This document shows positions 12,870-23,731 of a stretch of 64,000 nt of DNA, piece after piece. This DNA is from Limonium bicolor. Taxonomy: Eukaryota > Streptophyta > Magnoliopsida > Caryophyllales > Plumbaginaceae. Within the stretch, counting starts at the first letter, position 1, and each line of letters begins with the position of its first letter. The position numbers were made by a program, and so were the translations under genes. The stretch spans positions 249,393,882-249,457,881 of the forward strand of contig CM041782.1 of assembly GCA_023374045.1 (NCBI GenBank), in the 5' to 3' direction. The notes below the pieces were generated by a model that made no database searches, was not told the origin of the DNA, and saw only the letters and a program-made list of their open reading frames with translations.

Positions 12870-15800
12870 GTCCCGATGGTATACTTTCACACTATAGCTT
12901 TTGATCACTACCGGATCTTGCTACCGGTAGCATATATGATTAATTTCTTTGGAAGACAATAAAAACAAATCCATATTAGGTCACAAAGACAGGGATAATA
13001 ATAATATAATCATGCAAGGTATGTACATACGGACAGTTCAAAAACAGCATATAGATATAGTTTTACCGGTGCTCACAGCCCAATGTTCGTCCATTATCTC
13101 AACATTCAATCAGCAGAAAACTCAGCATTTAAATAAGTTGATCATATCACACCATCTTTTCCATATTTCTTAACTTAGTGATGTCTTAATTAGCCAAGGT
13201 AAAATTAGTCTAAACTAAGCAAGAATATCCGCACCAGACAATCCTAAATTAACTCATGAGTAGTTCTATATCAAGAGAAGTCAAACTCATAGAACAGGTA
13301 ATACGAAGCTTCTGATTACTACTTAGCATGTGTAGATAACAGCAGCAGTAGCAGCAGGGAAAGGGATCAAAAATAATAAACTCTATAAGCAGATGTAACA
13401 TTACTTGTGGTTAGAGAAACTGCTGAAACCATCCATAGTAACAGTAGTAAATAGGTGCAGAACCTAAGCAGATACAGAAGTTTTATTCAAGCTGTAGCAG
13501 CATATTTTTATGTCATAAAAAATCAACCACAATCAAGAATCAAGACAGGTTATTGCAGATTTCATATGATCTCTTATGGCACGTATAGTACCGAACAACA
13601 ATAGCATGGGGGATAAGAAACATATTGATCTCGACCATATAAGGAAACTAAACTGTGTATACGTTGAGTAATCAGACTAGAATTTAGCAAAGTTGCTGTC
13701 AAAAGTGGATTATACCTTGCGATTGCAGCTTAAGAATTATCACAAGATATAAAACTTTGAAGAAGATATTTTGGTGTTTGTAAGATCATTAATGGTGTTA
13801 CAAGGTTTTTGAGACAAGTCCTATCTGAGTACTAACCGACATCAATTGGATTGATTATAAGACTGCTAGAAGAGTTCATACAATAGCAAAGGAGTGCATC
13901 CAGATCATAGCAGGAGTAGGTGAGGCTCATAGAGCCAACCAGTAGCAATTAAGTCATGGTTCTGTAACATGAAGATGCTTAGATTTGATGAACATATTTT
14001 AGCATGCATACACATGATCGACCTCATTATGACATGTGGACAATTTTTAAACAATTATGAACTTAATCAGTTTTTTAACAATGAATCAGAAACAAAGTAT
14101 TCATAAATCAGTTTATAAGATGTAAAGGAAATACTTATCAAAAAGAAGTAATGTGCAAACGCGTGCGAATCTGCTCAAGGATCTGTTTATGTGGCATTCA
14201 ATTCATTATTTCAACGAAATAGTGCAGGAGGTTATACAGAAACTTGAAAGATGCAGAAGACGTTATTATAAACAGAGGATGAAAAAATTTAAACCTTAAG
14301 TTCACGAGCTGCAGCAAGCAACATTGCTTCAGACGTAAAAGGGGAAAAACAGAAGTGTAATGTAGAAATCGGGTAAAGTTTAGTTAAATGTTCGAAGACA
14401 AATAGCTGAAGCGATAACATCAGCAAGTTGAAACATACCCTACTGAGCAATGCACAATTTCACTAGCAAGGCCTCTTTTGTTTAACCAATATGCAAATAG
14501 CAGTGATTCAGGTAATCTTGCCAATCAAATTTTCGTCTCCAAACAGACCAGAAGAGACTCTATTAAACACAACAAATGCAGTCTTAATATGGCTAGTAGA
14601 CAAAATAATTGTTACAACATAGTAATAGGCATGACTTACGTTGTTCTAGGCATGGAAATAAAATCATTGTAACAGATATTTATTGGCAGCAACAGCGTTT
14701 ATTAGGTGTATCTAGCTTCATAAATCTGTAATGGTAAACTTCTGAAATTATCAAGGTGACAACTGTAAAAGTAATTGCAGGATTTCTTATGGTTCAGACC
14801 CAACCAGTAAAATAAAGACAAGGAGAACAACTTCAGAATTTTATCACAACAGCAAAAACAAAGTCATAGCAGTAAATTTTAAAGCATTTCTAGCACACAA
14901 TGCGTATGCAGAGATAATCTTAAGACAAAAATTCAGAATTAGATAATTTTTTAAGATGATGTTATAAGAAGAGACAGAAACTGAAGTAATGCAGAAAAAA
15001 GTTAATGGTTTCATTCCATGGAAACAAGATATAATGACTTGTCAAACGGATGCAAAGCATGAGCAGGAATGCAAGTTTTTGATAATTCTTTAGGTCAAAT
15101 AGCAAATTATATTTCGAGATAGTTTGTGGCTTTATAATGCTGTATAACCCCAGCTATCGGTCAGATATACCACAGTAATACCCAATGCTTTGGAGGTAAA
15201 GTCATACCATAAATAGGGTAAGTAAGAAATAAGAGCTGTACGGCAATAGCCCATCAATTTCTTGTTTTTGACTTTGTCATCATCATAATGAATATTAATA
15301 GCTGAAAGGCATCAGAGTAACAGACTTAAAATTCTAGCACAACTTCAGAGAAAGTTCAAGCAGAATTAATCATACGTGTCTCTTAATAAATTCTACCGAA
15401 GCTATGAAAAATTGTCAATAAGCCAAAGGTGCAGAACTTATAACGGTCAGTATTAATAATGAACACAGCGCCTCTATCGATAAATACCAGAGTTTAGAAG
15501 TAAAGCTCATAATCAGGCACCGAAATGATAGGGAAAATAAAAGAGTAATGAAATGATAAATTTTAAATAGAGCATACTGATTTATACACGAGGGATTTGC
15601 AATTTTATGATTCAGGTTCTTACCATGTTTTGACAGAGTTTGTCTAAATATAGATTTTCGGAGTTGTTTACCTTGTTATTTGCGAAGGAAGGGATTGAGA
15701 GGTACAAACCTTTGAAGACTTTCTGTCAACGATTCTTTGGTTGCGAACAAATTCCCTCCGCTAGGTCTGGCTACTTGCAGTCCCAGATTCTTCTTCCTTT

Positions 15801-16780
15801 CTTGTACAATGCCTAGCTTCGTCGAACTTCGAAGCGCCTGGTTACGGATCTTCTTCTGGCCTCCCTTGTTATCCGCAAGGGTAGGCATTAATTTGATTCA
15901 TCTATCGATGCAGAGAGGATGATGTAAGTGCATAATCAAAAGGAAAATATGTGATTGCTTGTCGGTCTGATTAATCGCAGTTACGTGAGCGAATTTTAGG
16001 ATTTTTGAAAGAGAAATTTTGACTTATCTCAACAACGTTCAAATTTCCAGATGGCTTCAAAGGGAACTTCAACTTCTATCATCCGCCATCGGTTCTTCAC
16101 GATCAAAGCATGTGAATCCTCCTTCTTTTAATGTACAATCTCGTAGATCTGGTCACAAGCTGGCACCAGCAATTCCCTTAATTGAATCGCAAATCCTATA
16201 GAACTTCGATAAACTTCTACGAATTGCTTTCTCCCCAGAGATTCATTCGCAGTTGATTTTTTAGGTGAATCGAATCGTCAATTCGTCGTAATTGATTTTG
16301 GATCTCTTGCTGGTAGTCAAAGAGGCGAATCGTCCGATCTTGTCATCCTTGTTCCGATTTTGATCTTTAGTCTGGCTGGCTTGATCGCAACTTCTTGGTT
16401 GGATCGCGGTTATTCTTCGGTCTTCTTCTTCTCATTTTTTGACTTCTTCACCAAGCCATCGACGCTCATTGAATCACGAATTATCGATCTTCTACTTTGA
16501 CAGAGCGAGTATTTTCAATGTGATCCATTTCTTCTATAATCGAGAGTCGATTCTCGAACGTGCTATTTCATTCCTTTGTGTACATAATTCCCGAATCTGA
16601 AGTGCGGTACGCTCTACTTCTTTCTTGATCAGGTTTTGACAAAGCAAACGGAAACCAATCGATCAATTACTCCCGATCGGTTGAATCGTGGCTACTCCTC
16701 ATCGAGAACCAGTTGTCAGAGAATGAGTCGATTCTTTCATGAATATCTGGATCGTGGTTCAATGGTGATGCTCGTTTCCC
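12870..16780 (-). mobile_element. El2 interior, mostly without recognisable coding
   Basis: No gag or pol motif was found on either strand. The composition alternates between AT-rich stretches and short exon-like blocks on the minus strand. See the entry at 15624-15888 for the best block. Other exon-like blocks, by donor and acceptor context only, lie near 14300-14330 (reads AMLLAAARELK before an AAG|GT donor) and 14430-14465 (before a GTATGT donor). Confidence 0.5.
15624..15888 (-). pseudogene. Possible captured gene fragment, two exons
   Basis: On the minus strand an ATG at 15888 opens a basic frame (starts MPTLADNKGGQKKIRNQALR, ends KESLTESLQ) that reaches a donor-like AAAG|GTTTGT at 15710. 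A short following block (15643-15624) has an acceptor-like TTTAG and a donor-like CATG|GTAAGAA, and joins in phase to add QTLSKH. I do not recognise the protein and it does not look like gag or pol. It could be a host gene fragment carried by the element or an old element leader. Joining is inferred from splice-site context alone. Confidence 0.35.
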
Positions 16781-16793
16781 ACAGACGGCGCCA
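16781..16793 (-). other. El2 primer-site region (minus strand)
   Basis: On the minus strand TGGCGCCGTCTGT begins two bases inside the element from its 5' LTR (16796-17379). This fixes the orientation of El2. Confidence 0.75.
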
Positions 16794-16795
16794 AA

Positions 16796-17379
16796 TGAAA
16801 CGGTATGATTCGGTACCCTGATACGAACTCGAACACCAAGGATTATAGTGGTTCGGCCAATAATCCGGCCTACGTCCACTTCTAGACGAGCTTATTTATC
16901 TTTGGTTTACAACACTAGAGAGCTTTTGGGATGTGAGCTCCCTTTTTTAACTTGACCCCTTACAAATGAACCCCTCTACTCCTATTTATAGACTTTCTAT
17001 TACTAAGTTCCCTTTGCCCCTATACATGTGATGGTATTACAAAATATAGCTATCAGTCCTTTTACAGGTCTCCGGACTGAAATACCGCTTCCGCCTTGGA
17101 TAACTCTCCGGACCGTCACTTTAAACAATAATCCCTCCGGTAGTTACTCTATCGGTAGCGATCCTTTAGATAGCAACTCTTCGGTAGCGGGTCCTCCGTA
17201 GTAGGGTTCCATCGATAGGCCTCCGACAATGGCCGCCTGGTAGACTCTCTTGGTAGGTCCTTCCGCACCGGGCCTTTCGGTAGCAGGCATTCCGACAATG
17301 GTCTCCGGTAGTAGTCCTTCCGCTAGCAGGCTTCGGTAGACACTTTAACCTTCCGCATGGTATATTTCATACCATTACA
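16796..17379 (-). repeat. El2 5' LTR (minus orientation)
   Basis: It matches 10888-11481 closely, differing mainly by single-base indels in the TCCGGTAG repeat block. It is followed by the duplicated actgc. Confidence 0.9.
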
Positions 17380-17384
17380 ACTGC

Positions 17385-17569
17385 GAAGGCCGTAAGGTCG
17401 AGTGTGTCGGTGCTGCCACAAAGAGGGCCATAGGGAATTCGAATGCTGGATGAACCCAGAGAGCCGTAATTACCGGCCACCAAAGAATATCATAAGACCT
17501 CAGCTGGAGGATCTGGAGTACCACGAGGCGGTCAGGATGGCCAGACATCTACTGATGCTGGAGCCCTGA
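17385..17569 (+). pseudogene. gag: El1 gag, C-terminal part with CCHC zinc knuckle
   Basis: Beyond El2 the El1 gag resumes. From 17405 the frame reads CRCCHKEGHREFEC, a clear CX2CX4HX4C zinc knuckle of the kind that binds element RNA. It continues through a charged tail (PQLEDLEYHEAVRMARHLLM) to a stop at 17567-17569. The frame differs from the one entering from 10887, so at least one shift separates them. No protease or polymerase follows. Confidence 0.85.
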
Positions 17570-18281
17570 AGGGCAAGGGAGTAGATAGGGCATGAGTACC
17601 CTAACTCCATGAGACATGGTGGAAGACTTGATTACTATGTTGTATATTTACTTTGGATGTTGGACAAAGAATGTTATAAGTATGTGGGAGTGTGTCATTG
17701 ACCACTCGCCTTTGAGTGTATGACTTTGGAGACTAGATTTGTGAACTTGATGCGAGTAAACTTTAAACCTTGACGGATATATATATGAACAGGATGTTAA
17801 TGCTTACATACCATGTAGTGATACTCAAATGACGAAGAGTCAATGAGACTGGGAATTACTGAACCAGAATTTCCACCTGCATGGCGCACTTACTATTGCA
17901 AGCGCTATGACAATAAACCACTGAAATTCCATCTGCCTTGCGCACTTGCTACAGCAAGTGCAGCGACAGCAACAGCAACGTAACAACAACTGCAAATGCA
18001 ACTGCAACAAAGATTTTAGTCTTTTATTATACATATACCAAAAAAAAGAGATGTTTTTCAAACGTTTCACACAAACCCTGAGATTAGAAACCTATGCAAC
18101 TATGGAAGGACCGTTAGTCCAACCACTGCAACTGGAGGAATTTACAGCCACTGTAATGGTAAACCACACCAGTTTAATTGTCTAGGAATGTTCAGACATG
18201 GCTTATTAGCCAAATACCATCGTGTATACCCGCATTTAATGCTAATCACTATTATGATGAATGTTAGTCCATATGGACAAG
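17570..18281 (+). mobile_element. El1 internal non-coding DNA, left of El3
   Basis: No protein domain was found. It carries two stem-loops related to the El0 palindrome: an imperfect one at about 17886-17905 and a perfect-stem one at 17942-17961. A CAACAGC-rich stretch follows at 17950-18010. It ends at the El3 insertion. Confidence 0.7.
17942..17961 (+). other. Stem-loop GCACTTGC / GCAAGTGC, loop TACA
   Basis: The 8-bp perfect stem is identical to the arms of the El0 palindrome at 2191; only the 4-base loop differs. Confidence 0.85.
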
Positions 18282-18553
18282 TGATAAGTGTCCAAAATGA
18301 GCATGTTTTATAGGGTATTTCATATATAATATTAGCACTTTTCTTGCTCAAATCTCCATTCGGTTAGTTTCCTCTAGGTTTATGTTTTATTGTTTATCTA
18401 CAAATTTATTGGTTAACATGAGGAAAACCACGCTGGGAGTGTAAAGTAGACGAAGAGACGAACGCATAGACGCAAAACGGGCTCAGGAAACGGGGTCCAA
18501 ACGAAGATCTAGAGCCGTTCAAAGTTTGAAGGAAAATGGGTCACGGTCAAGGG

Positions 18554-18815
18554 CAACCGCCTAAACTCAGGCGGACGACTCACATAGGCAACCGCCCATG
18601 AAGAGAGCGGACGTGAAGGCTTCAACCGCCCATTAACTGGCGGACAAGAGTATGGGCAACCGCCCTATGGGTGGGACACCACCAAGGCAAACCGCCTATT
18701 AACTGAGGGACAGCACACAAAGTATAACTGGCGGACACAACTTGAAGAAACCGCCTAATAAGTGGCGGACATACATAAGGCAACCGCCTGTTAACAGGCG
18801 GACACCAGGCGGTCG
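18554..18815 (+). repeat. Array of AACCGCC...GGCGGA mini-hairpins
   Basis: About seven to eight units of 30-40 bp occur, each pairing an ACCGCC arm with a GGCGG arm around a short loop (for example CCGCCTGTTAACAGGCGG). Some units here are mutated in one arm. The other LTR has its counterpart at 37894-38157. The array lies upstream of the TATA box, thus in U3. Confidence 0.88.
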
Positions 18816-19017
18816 TGACTAAAATCAACGCCGCGACTAGTTTTTCTTCTTCGCGCCGTCGTCGTCTACAACTTGAATCGCCTTATCTATCTACTCCGAG
18901 CACGCGTTTCGGCTCTGTCCCCTGCAATAAATGAAGCAATCAATGCTTCAATCAATGAAGCACTGAAGGAAGCAATCAACTGCAAATATCTACGGAAGAC
19001 TACCTCTTCATTTCTTC

Positions 19018-19025
19018 TATAAATA
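19018..19025 (+). promoter_or_regulatory. TATA box of El3 LTR
   Basis: TATAAATA follows a CT-rich stretch and is conserved at 38358-38365 in the 3' LTR. Transcription would start roughly 30 bp downstream. Start site not determined. Confidence 0.65.
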
Positions 19026-19267
19026 CCCATTCCCTGCAACCTTGTACGAGTGCACGGAGAAAACCAGAAAATCACTCACACTCACCTCATCTCATTCTCT
19101 TCCAGTAAATCACTCCCGTATATCATTTCACTCCATTAACTCTCTAATTCACCCACTTCACATACAAATAACATACGACATGTACCACTCTTCTTTCTCC
19201 TCATTTCTCCATTCACTAATCACGTCTCCGTGCTATTATTACGTCCAACCTCTGTCTGACTTATTAC

Positions 19268-20724
19268 TGATGAGTGTCCAAATGAGCATGTTTTAGGGGT
19301 GTATTTCATATGTTTAATCAACACTTTTCATGCTCATTTCTCCACTCTAGCTTGTTTTCCTCTAGTTTTGTGTTTCATTGGTGTTTCACACATTTATTGT
19401 TTAAACAGGAGGAGTAACATAGCTAGGAGGAAAGTAGACGAAGAGATGAACGCGTGGGCGCAAACGGATCCAAAATCGGAGTTAAAACGAAGAAGATACA
19501 GCGTTTTGAAGTTATACTGACTCCGACCGACCTTGCAAGTCCGGTCGCAAGGTCGGTCGGGTCGAAATTTTGCCCAGATTTGCGTTTTTGCAAGCTACTG
19601 GAATCGACCGACCTTGCAAGTCCGGTCGCAAGGTCGGTCGAACTTAAAAACGCGTCCGAAAATCGCTACTGACTCCGACCGACCTTGCAAGTCCGGTCGC
19701 AAGTTCGGTCGGTCGTAAAATTTGCCCAGATTTTAGATTTTAAAAGCAGAAAAAGAGAAGAAAGAGAGGGAGTTCGGGAGCAGGACTCCAGGCGACGCAG
19801 AAGAAGAGAAAAGAAGAGAAAAGGAAGGAGAGAAGAGAAGAAGAAGAAGAGGAAGGAGAAGAAGAGAAGCTCACCTCCCTCCAAGCTCCATTAATGGCTA
19901 TCTCTTCTCCCTTTTCTCTTATTTGTGCTTTAATGGAGACTTGACTCACTTGTAGCTAGGGATTTGGATAAAGCCCCAAATCCCCCAAAACTCCATTGTT
20001 GAATCTTGAACTTGTGTTTGTGCTTTATTTTAGTCTTTGAGCTTAATGAAGATGATTATTGAGTGTTTATGACTTCTAAACTTGTTACTCATGATTTGGG
20101 GATTTGTTAAGGGTTTTGCTCAATTTGTCATCTATGTGTTAAATTGGTTGGCTTGGCCTACCGATTAGTTTAGCATTATTGTGGGATTCTATCAAAATGA
20201 TATTCTGAGATAGAAACCTAAACCGTTGGGACTAAATCAATGTTAGCCGATTTTCACTGATTTTGAGATGAAGTTCTCATTGCAACTTAGGGTAGATTTG
20301 TGCTTAATGCTTCTGATTGAATTGGGGATTTGAACGAACATTCAGTCCCCGTTAAATTGGTTAGGATTAATAGACCTGGATTTGGCTATTAATTAAATTC
20401 CCGTTGTTTAGCTATGAGTTCGAGGTTTGACAATTGGTAGAAAGGGGATGACGGGTGCGAATATCCTATCCCGAGCTACACCTATCCTAGATTAGATATA
20501 GTTTAGTGTTTATTGCTTTCCTTTATTTCTCCAATTACAACCCAAAAACCCAAAGCCCCTAATTTACATTTATGCACTTTTGTATATATCCTCTTGCACA
20601 TTTACTAAGCTTATAATTAGCTAGACAGTTACGAAGTCCCTGTGGATACGACCTTGTTGTACTACAATGATTGGTTTCACTGCCCATAGTTAGCAAGATA
20701 GTTTCAACATTATTTTGCACAACA
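19268..20724 (+). repeat. El4 LTR-a
   Basis: It begins TGATGAGTGTCC and ends TTTTGCACAACA. It contains three hairpins (19524-19711) and a GA-rich tract (about 19745-19870) whose length differs from LTR-b and LTR-c. I saw no clear TATA box. Confidence 0.95.
19524..19711 (+). repeat. Three hairpins in LTR-a (stem CGACCGACCTTGC)
   Basis: Units lie at 19524-19559, 19605-19640 and 19676-19711. The first two have perfect 13-bp arms around a 10-base loop AAGTCCGGTC; the third has one mismatch. A counterpart is present in each other LTR (23987-24174, 28430-28617). Confidence 0.93.
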
Positions 20725-20730
20725 AGTTTT

Positions 20731-20747
20731 TGGCGCCGTTGCCGGGG
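20731..20747 (+). other. El4 primer binding site, copy 1
   Basis: TGGCGCCGTTGCCGGGG starts seven bases after LTR-a. It is the same primer site as in El3 (30364) and in the second El4 interior (25174). Confidence 0.88.
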
Positions 20748-20869
20748 ACTTCGGTCCAACTATCTGGTTTATTATCTGTTTAGTTTCTGTGCATATTTTT
20801 TTTTCATTTCCTTTATTTCCCCCTTTTGTGTATAAATTTGTGTTACTTTTTTTTAGGAACCTATCTCTG

Positions 20870-22192
20870 ATGGATGGTCTTGATGATCAAGCAGAAGATT
20901 GTTACGACTACACCTCTGGAGCAACCTACGACCAATACATTGATTGTCAAGGGTGTGGATCCTTTCATATGTGCCCTCCTTGTGAGGATCTAATCTCAAG
21001 ATCGGAGACTCTCATGGAGAACTGGTTCTTATCTGTCAATCCAAACCCCACTGAACAAGACATCAGTCGATGGATCAGGTGCCAAGAGAGTGGAGGAGAC
21101 CAAAAGAGTGCTTATTGTTCTGAGATCACGGCAAGGGTAGATTCACCCACTCTGGAGGATCTTAGTGCTAGAATGAACACCATCGACATGAACCAGCTCA
21201 TTACACTAGCTCAAAGGGAGCAACAACCAGAGAGTGAAATGGTCCATGAAGTGGAGCAGCGGACTAAGGAAAAAGACCTCGACATGAACCAACTAAAGCT
21301 CTATGCCAAATTAGTAGAGATGAACGCGATGATGGAAGGTCTACTAAACCTTGCATCGCAGCAACCGGAGAGCGAAATGGTTCATAAAGTGGATCACCTT
21401 ACTAAGGACTTGAGTTGCTCTCTATCACCTCCCCCGTTCGAACCTGAGCAAACGTCATTCAACCATCTGCCTGAGTTCGAAGACAAACCATCAGAGGACC
21501 GCTTCCACCTTGACTTCATGGAGTCTCCTCCCTCTGAAGTCAACTACCGTTATTTCCCCTCCTTCTCTGTGCTCCACCCAGAAGATGAGGATGGACACAT
21601 CCTCAACCTTGAGGAGGAGGAGGAGATGCCGCCTCCCTCCGAGCCATCAGAGGAGAGTGCTATAATCAACTTCAAGGAGCCACCTCCCTCTGAAGTTGAT
21701 TTTCATCAAGGCTCTTCCCATGAGCCTCACCAAGAAGTTGAGGACATTTACATCCTCGAATTTGAGAAGGAGGAGGAGCCATCAAACTTTGATCTTCACT
21801 TGAAGGATCAAGGCCCCCACCCGTGCACTAATGAAGTTGGGTGGAAGCTCAACGTACACCCGCTAAGTGTGGAGGCCACCTTCCCATTTGATCCGGGACC
21901 AAAGATTGAAGACAAAGTCCGCTCCGGAGTTCTCCCTGCACCGCTCACTGAAGATAAGGATGTTTACATCCTTGAATTTGAAGAGGAGGCTCCACCACAG
22001 TTTGATCCTCGTACCAAGGATCACCCACCTCAACACTTCCACCTGATGAACGACCGGTGGAGTTTACACTTTCACATCTTAAGTGTTGAGGCTACATTTC
22101 CTTTTGATCCGGGTCGTTCTTCATTGCTAGATGATGCCCGCCCAACCCACCCGTTGAAGCCGACTTCAACGTTCATATTCGATCCCGGATGA
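20870..22192 (+). CDS. El4 acidic protein, copy 1 (440 aa), function unknown
   Basis: I do not recognise this protein. From the Met at 20870 it begins MDGLDDQAEDCYDY. An earlier in-frame ATG at 20789 would add a Phe-rich stretch that lies over a T-rich, acceptor-like tract and is less likely. Near residues 28-40 is a CX2CX5CX2C motif (CQGCGSFHMCPPC) that could bind metal. The middle has two QQPESEMVH repeats in a likely helical region. The rest is Glu/Pro-rich with three ILEFE/ILNLEEE-type blocks and two LSVEATFPFDPG repeats. It has no capsid major-homology-like, protease, RT or integrase motif, although it occupies the position of gag after the primer site. Relative to copy 2, an indel near 22143 shifts the frame and ends it early. 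Confidence 0.75.
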   Translation: MDGLDDQAEDCYDYTSGATYDQYIDCQGCGSFHMCPPCEDLISRSETLMENWFLSVNPNPTEQDISRWIRCQESGGDQKSAYCSEITARVDSPTLEDLSARMNTIDMNQLITLAQREQQPESEMVHEVEQRTKEKDLDMNQLKLYAKLVEMNAMMEGLLNLASQQPESEMVHKVDHLTKDLSCSLSPPPFEPEQTSFNHLPEFEDKPSEDRFHLDFMESPPSEVNYRYFPSFSVLHPEDEDGHILNLEEEEEMPPPSEPSEESAIINFKEPPPSEVDFHQGSSHEPHQEVEDIYILEFEKEEEPSNFDLHLKDQGPHPCTNEVGWKLNVHPLSVEATFPFDPGPKIEDKVRSGVLPAPLTEDKDVYILEFEEEAPPQFDPRTKDHPPQHFHLMNDRWSLHFHILSVEATFPFDPGRSSLLDDARPTHPLKPTSTFIFDPG

Positions 22193-22968
22193 CTTCACGG
22201 TGGTATGGTCTAGCCAAAGACCTTAAAGAAGGGCCGCTTACCGGGAGGCAACCCGGATTTCATTTCGTGTCCTGTCTTTTAAATTCTATTAGTTTCGATT
22301 TTGCACTGTTTTCAATAATGGGCTATTTTGGCATTCTTTGGACTTGCCCTTTTACGCCCAATTGGTGGCGTCTGTGTTGTGCATATTTTGGAAACAGGTA
22401 AGCCCCTCTGAAAAAGGGATGGAATTAGGAAGAATTACAAAGGAACCTCTGGCGAAATTTTCCAAGAGGACCTTCATCTCCAACGATTGAAGGTAGCACC
22501 TCAACGACCCCTCCCACTTGCAATTGTGCGGGCACCCTATCTTCCTTCCGCATCTTATCGGGGAGTACTCGTTTCACCCTTCCTTTAATATTTGCCCACA
22601 ACGACTCCACTATTTTTATTTCCTGTTTTTGGTTTTCGTTCTTCTTTGGTTTTGTTTTTGCTAACCCTTAACTTCAGTTGTAGTTTGGTTGCTTCTAGTG
22701 TTTTTATGCAGGTGCACCTTCCAGTCCACACCGCAACTAAGCTACGCTACTTGAGGCTGAAGCTCCAGTGTGGGGGAGTTCTACAAACTGATAGCAATAG
22801 CAATCTCAGGGGAGTACTAGTTTCTTTTAGTTTTCGTTCTCTTTCTCTAATTTTGAATCTGCAAATCTGGGGATAGCTGCTGTGGTATAATGGTGTTTAT
22901 GTCCCTTGTGTTTCTCTTTTGCCTGCTTCCTGAAAAGGTCTTCTGAAACCTTCCCCGGTTTGTTTGGT

Positions 22969-22988
22969 GAACAATGAGGACATTGTTC
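22969..22988 (+). other. Stem-loop before second PPT-like motif (copy 1)
   Basis: GAACAATG pairs perfectly with CATTGTTC around the loop AGGA, six bases before AAGTGTGGGGGAG. El3 has GCAATG/CATTGC around AGGG at the same place (36867-36882). Copy 2 is at 27409-27428. Confidence 0.85.
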
Positions 22989-23718
22989 AAGTTAAGTGTG
23001 GGGGAGTGACCTTTTCGGCGAATTGCGTGCTTAAATGTTAGATCTCTCTGCTTATCTTGCGATTGTCCAAAATAAAAAACTTGGACCCTTGTGTTGTGAG
23101 TTGTTCTCATTAAGAACAAATACTGTTATGAATTGTGGGATAAATGCTTAAATTTTTCATTTTGATTGCTTTTGAGGAGCATTTTACATGCGGTGTGGCC
23201 AAGTGATCTTGTATGGTTGGATTTTTATTGCTTTGGGGTTCCTTCTGTCTTCTTTCTTAGGGATTGCTAAGGGGTGCTTCTTTGTGAAAATCCATCAAGG
23301 GACTTGTGAGACGCCATTGTTAACCAACAATGAGAGTTGAGTGTTCTTAAATGCAAAGGCTTGATGCCAAAATGTTATCCTCTCATCTCTTATGCAAAAG
23401 TGAAACAAATGCATAAATCTATTTTTCCTTTTGTTTTCTTCTCAATGCCTATTCTTGAGAGAAGTTGGCCATGGTAAAAGCTCTCCAAGTTACCTAATCT
23501 TTAGAACTTTGAAGCACTCTGCATCATACCCCGAAACTCTAGTTTTTGTTTTTACCCTAAGTACACCCATGCCACCACTAAGAGATGGTTCACACTCCTC
23601 AAAGGTTTTAATCATTTTTCTTCTTCTCTTATCCTACAATTCATGTTAGTATTTGTTAGTATTGAGCATTCCTTACTTGCTTGGGGGCTTGGTTTTGCTT
23701 GAGGACAAGCAAAAAGGT

Positions 23719-23731
23719 AAGTGTGGGGGTG
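23719..23731 (+). other. El4 polypurine tract, copy 1
   Basis: AAGTGTGGGGGTG directly precedes LTR-b. The same sequence precedes LTR-c (28161-28173) and the El3 3' LTR (37613-37625). Confidence 0.85.

Larger units (their letters stand above)
10888..17379 (-). mobile_element. El2: non-autonomous LTR element, minus strand
   Basis: Two LTRs of about 590 bp (10888-11481 and 16796-17379) flank 5.3 kb without gag or pol. Orientation is minus because the primer-site-like sequence TGGCGCCGTCTGTGGGAA is read on the minus strand next to the right-hand LTR. That motif is common in Tat-lineage Ty3 elements of plants. On the minus strand the LTR begins TGTAATGGTATG and ends CATACCGTTTCA. The TSD is actgc. 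The interior contains three groups of short tandem repeats and a possible captured, spliced gene fragment. The element split the gag of El1. Confidence 0.9.
18282..19267 (+). repeat. El3 5' LTR, first part
   Basis: It begins TGATAAGTGTCC and matches 37626-38605. It contains an array of AACCGCC...GGCGGA mini-hairpins (18554-18815) followed by a TATA box at 19018. Interrupted at attac by El4. Confidence 0.95.
22193..23731 (+). mobile_element. El4 interior 1, 3' non-coding region
   Basis: It contains the Athila-type GGGAGGCAACCCGG motif (about 22239), three AGTGTGGGGG motifs (22767, 22994, 23719) of which the last is the polypurine tract next to LTR-b, and a stem-loop at 22969-22988. No convincing protein is encoded. 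Confidence 0.8.

Noticed and set aside
19454..19894. Overlapping open frames in El4 LTRs, repeated near 23917 and 28360
   Set aside because: They are translations of the hairpin array and the GA-rich tract and are repeated only because the LTR is repeated.
20789..20869. Upstream in-frame ATG for the El4 acidic protein (also 25232)
   Set aside because: The added residues are encoded by a T-rich, acceptor-like tract and are Phe-rich; the Met at 20870 or 25313 is more plausible. Not excluded.
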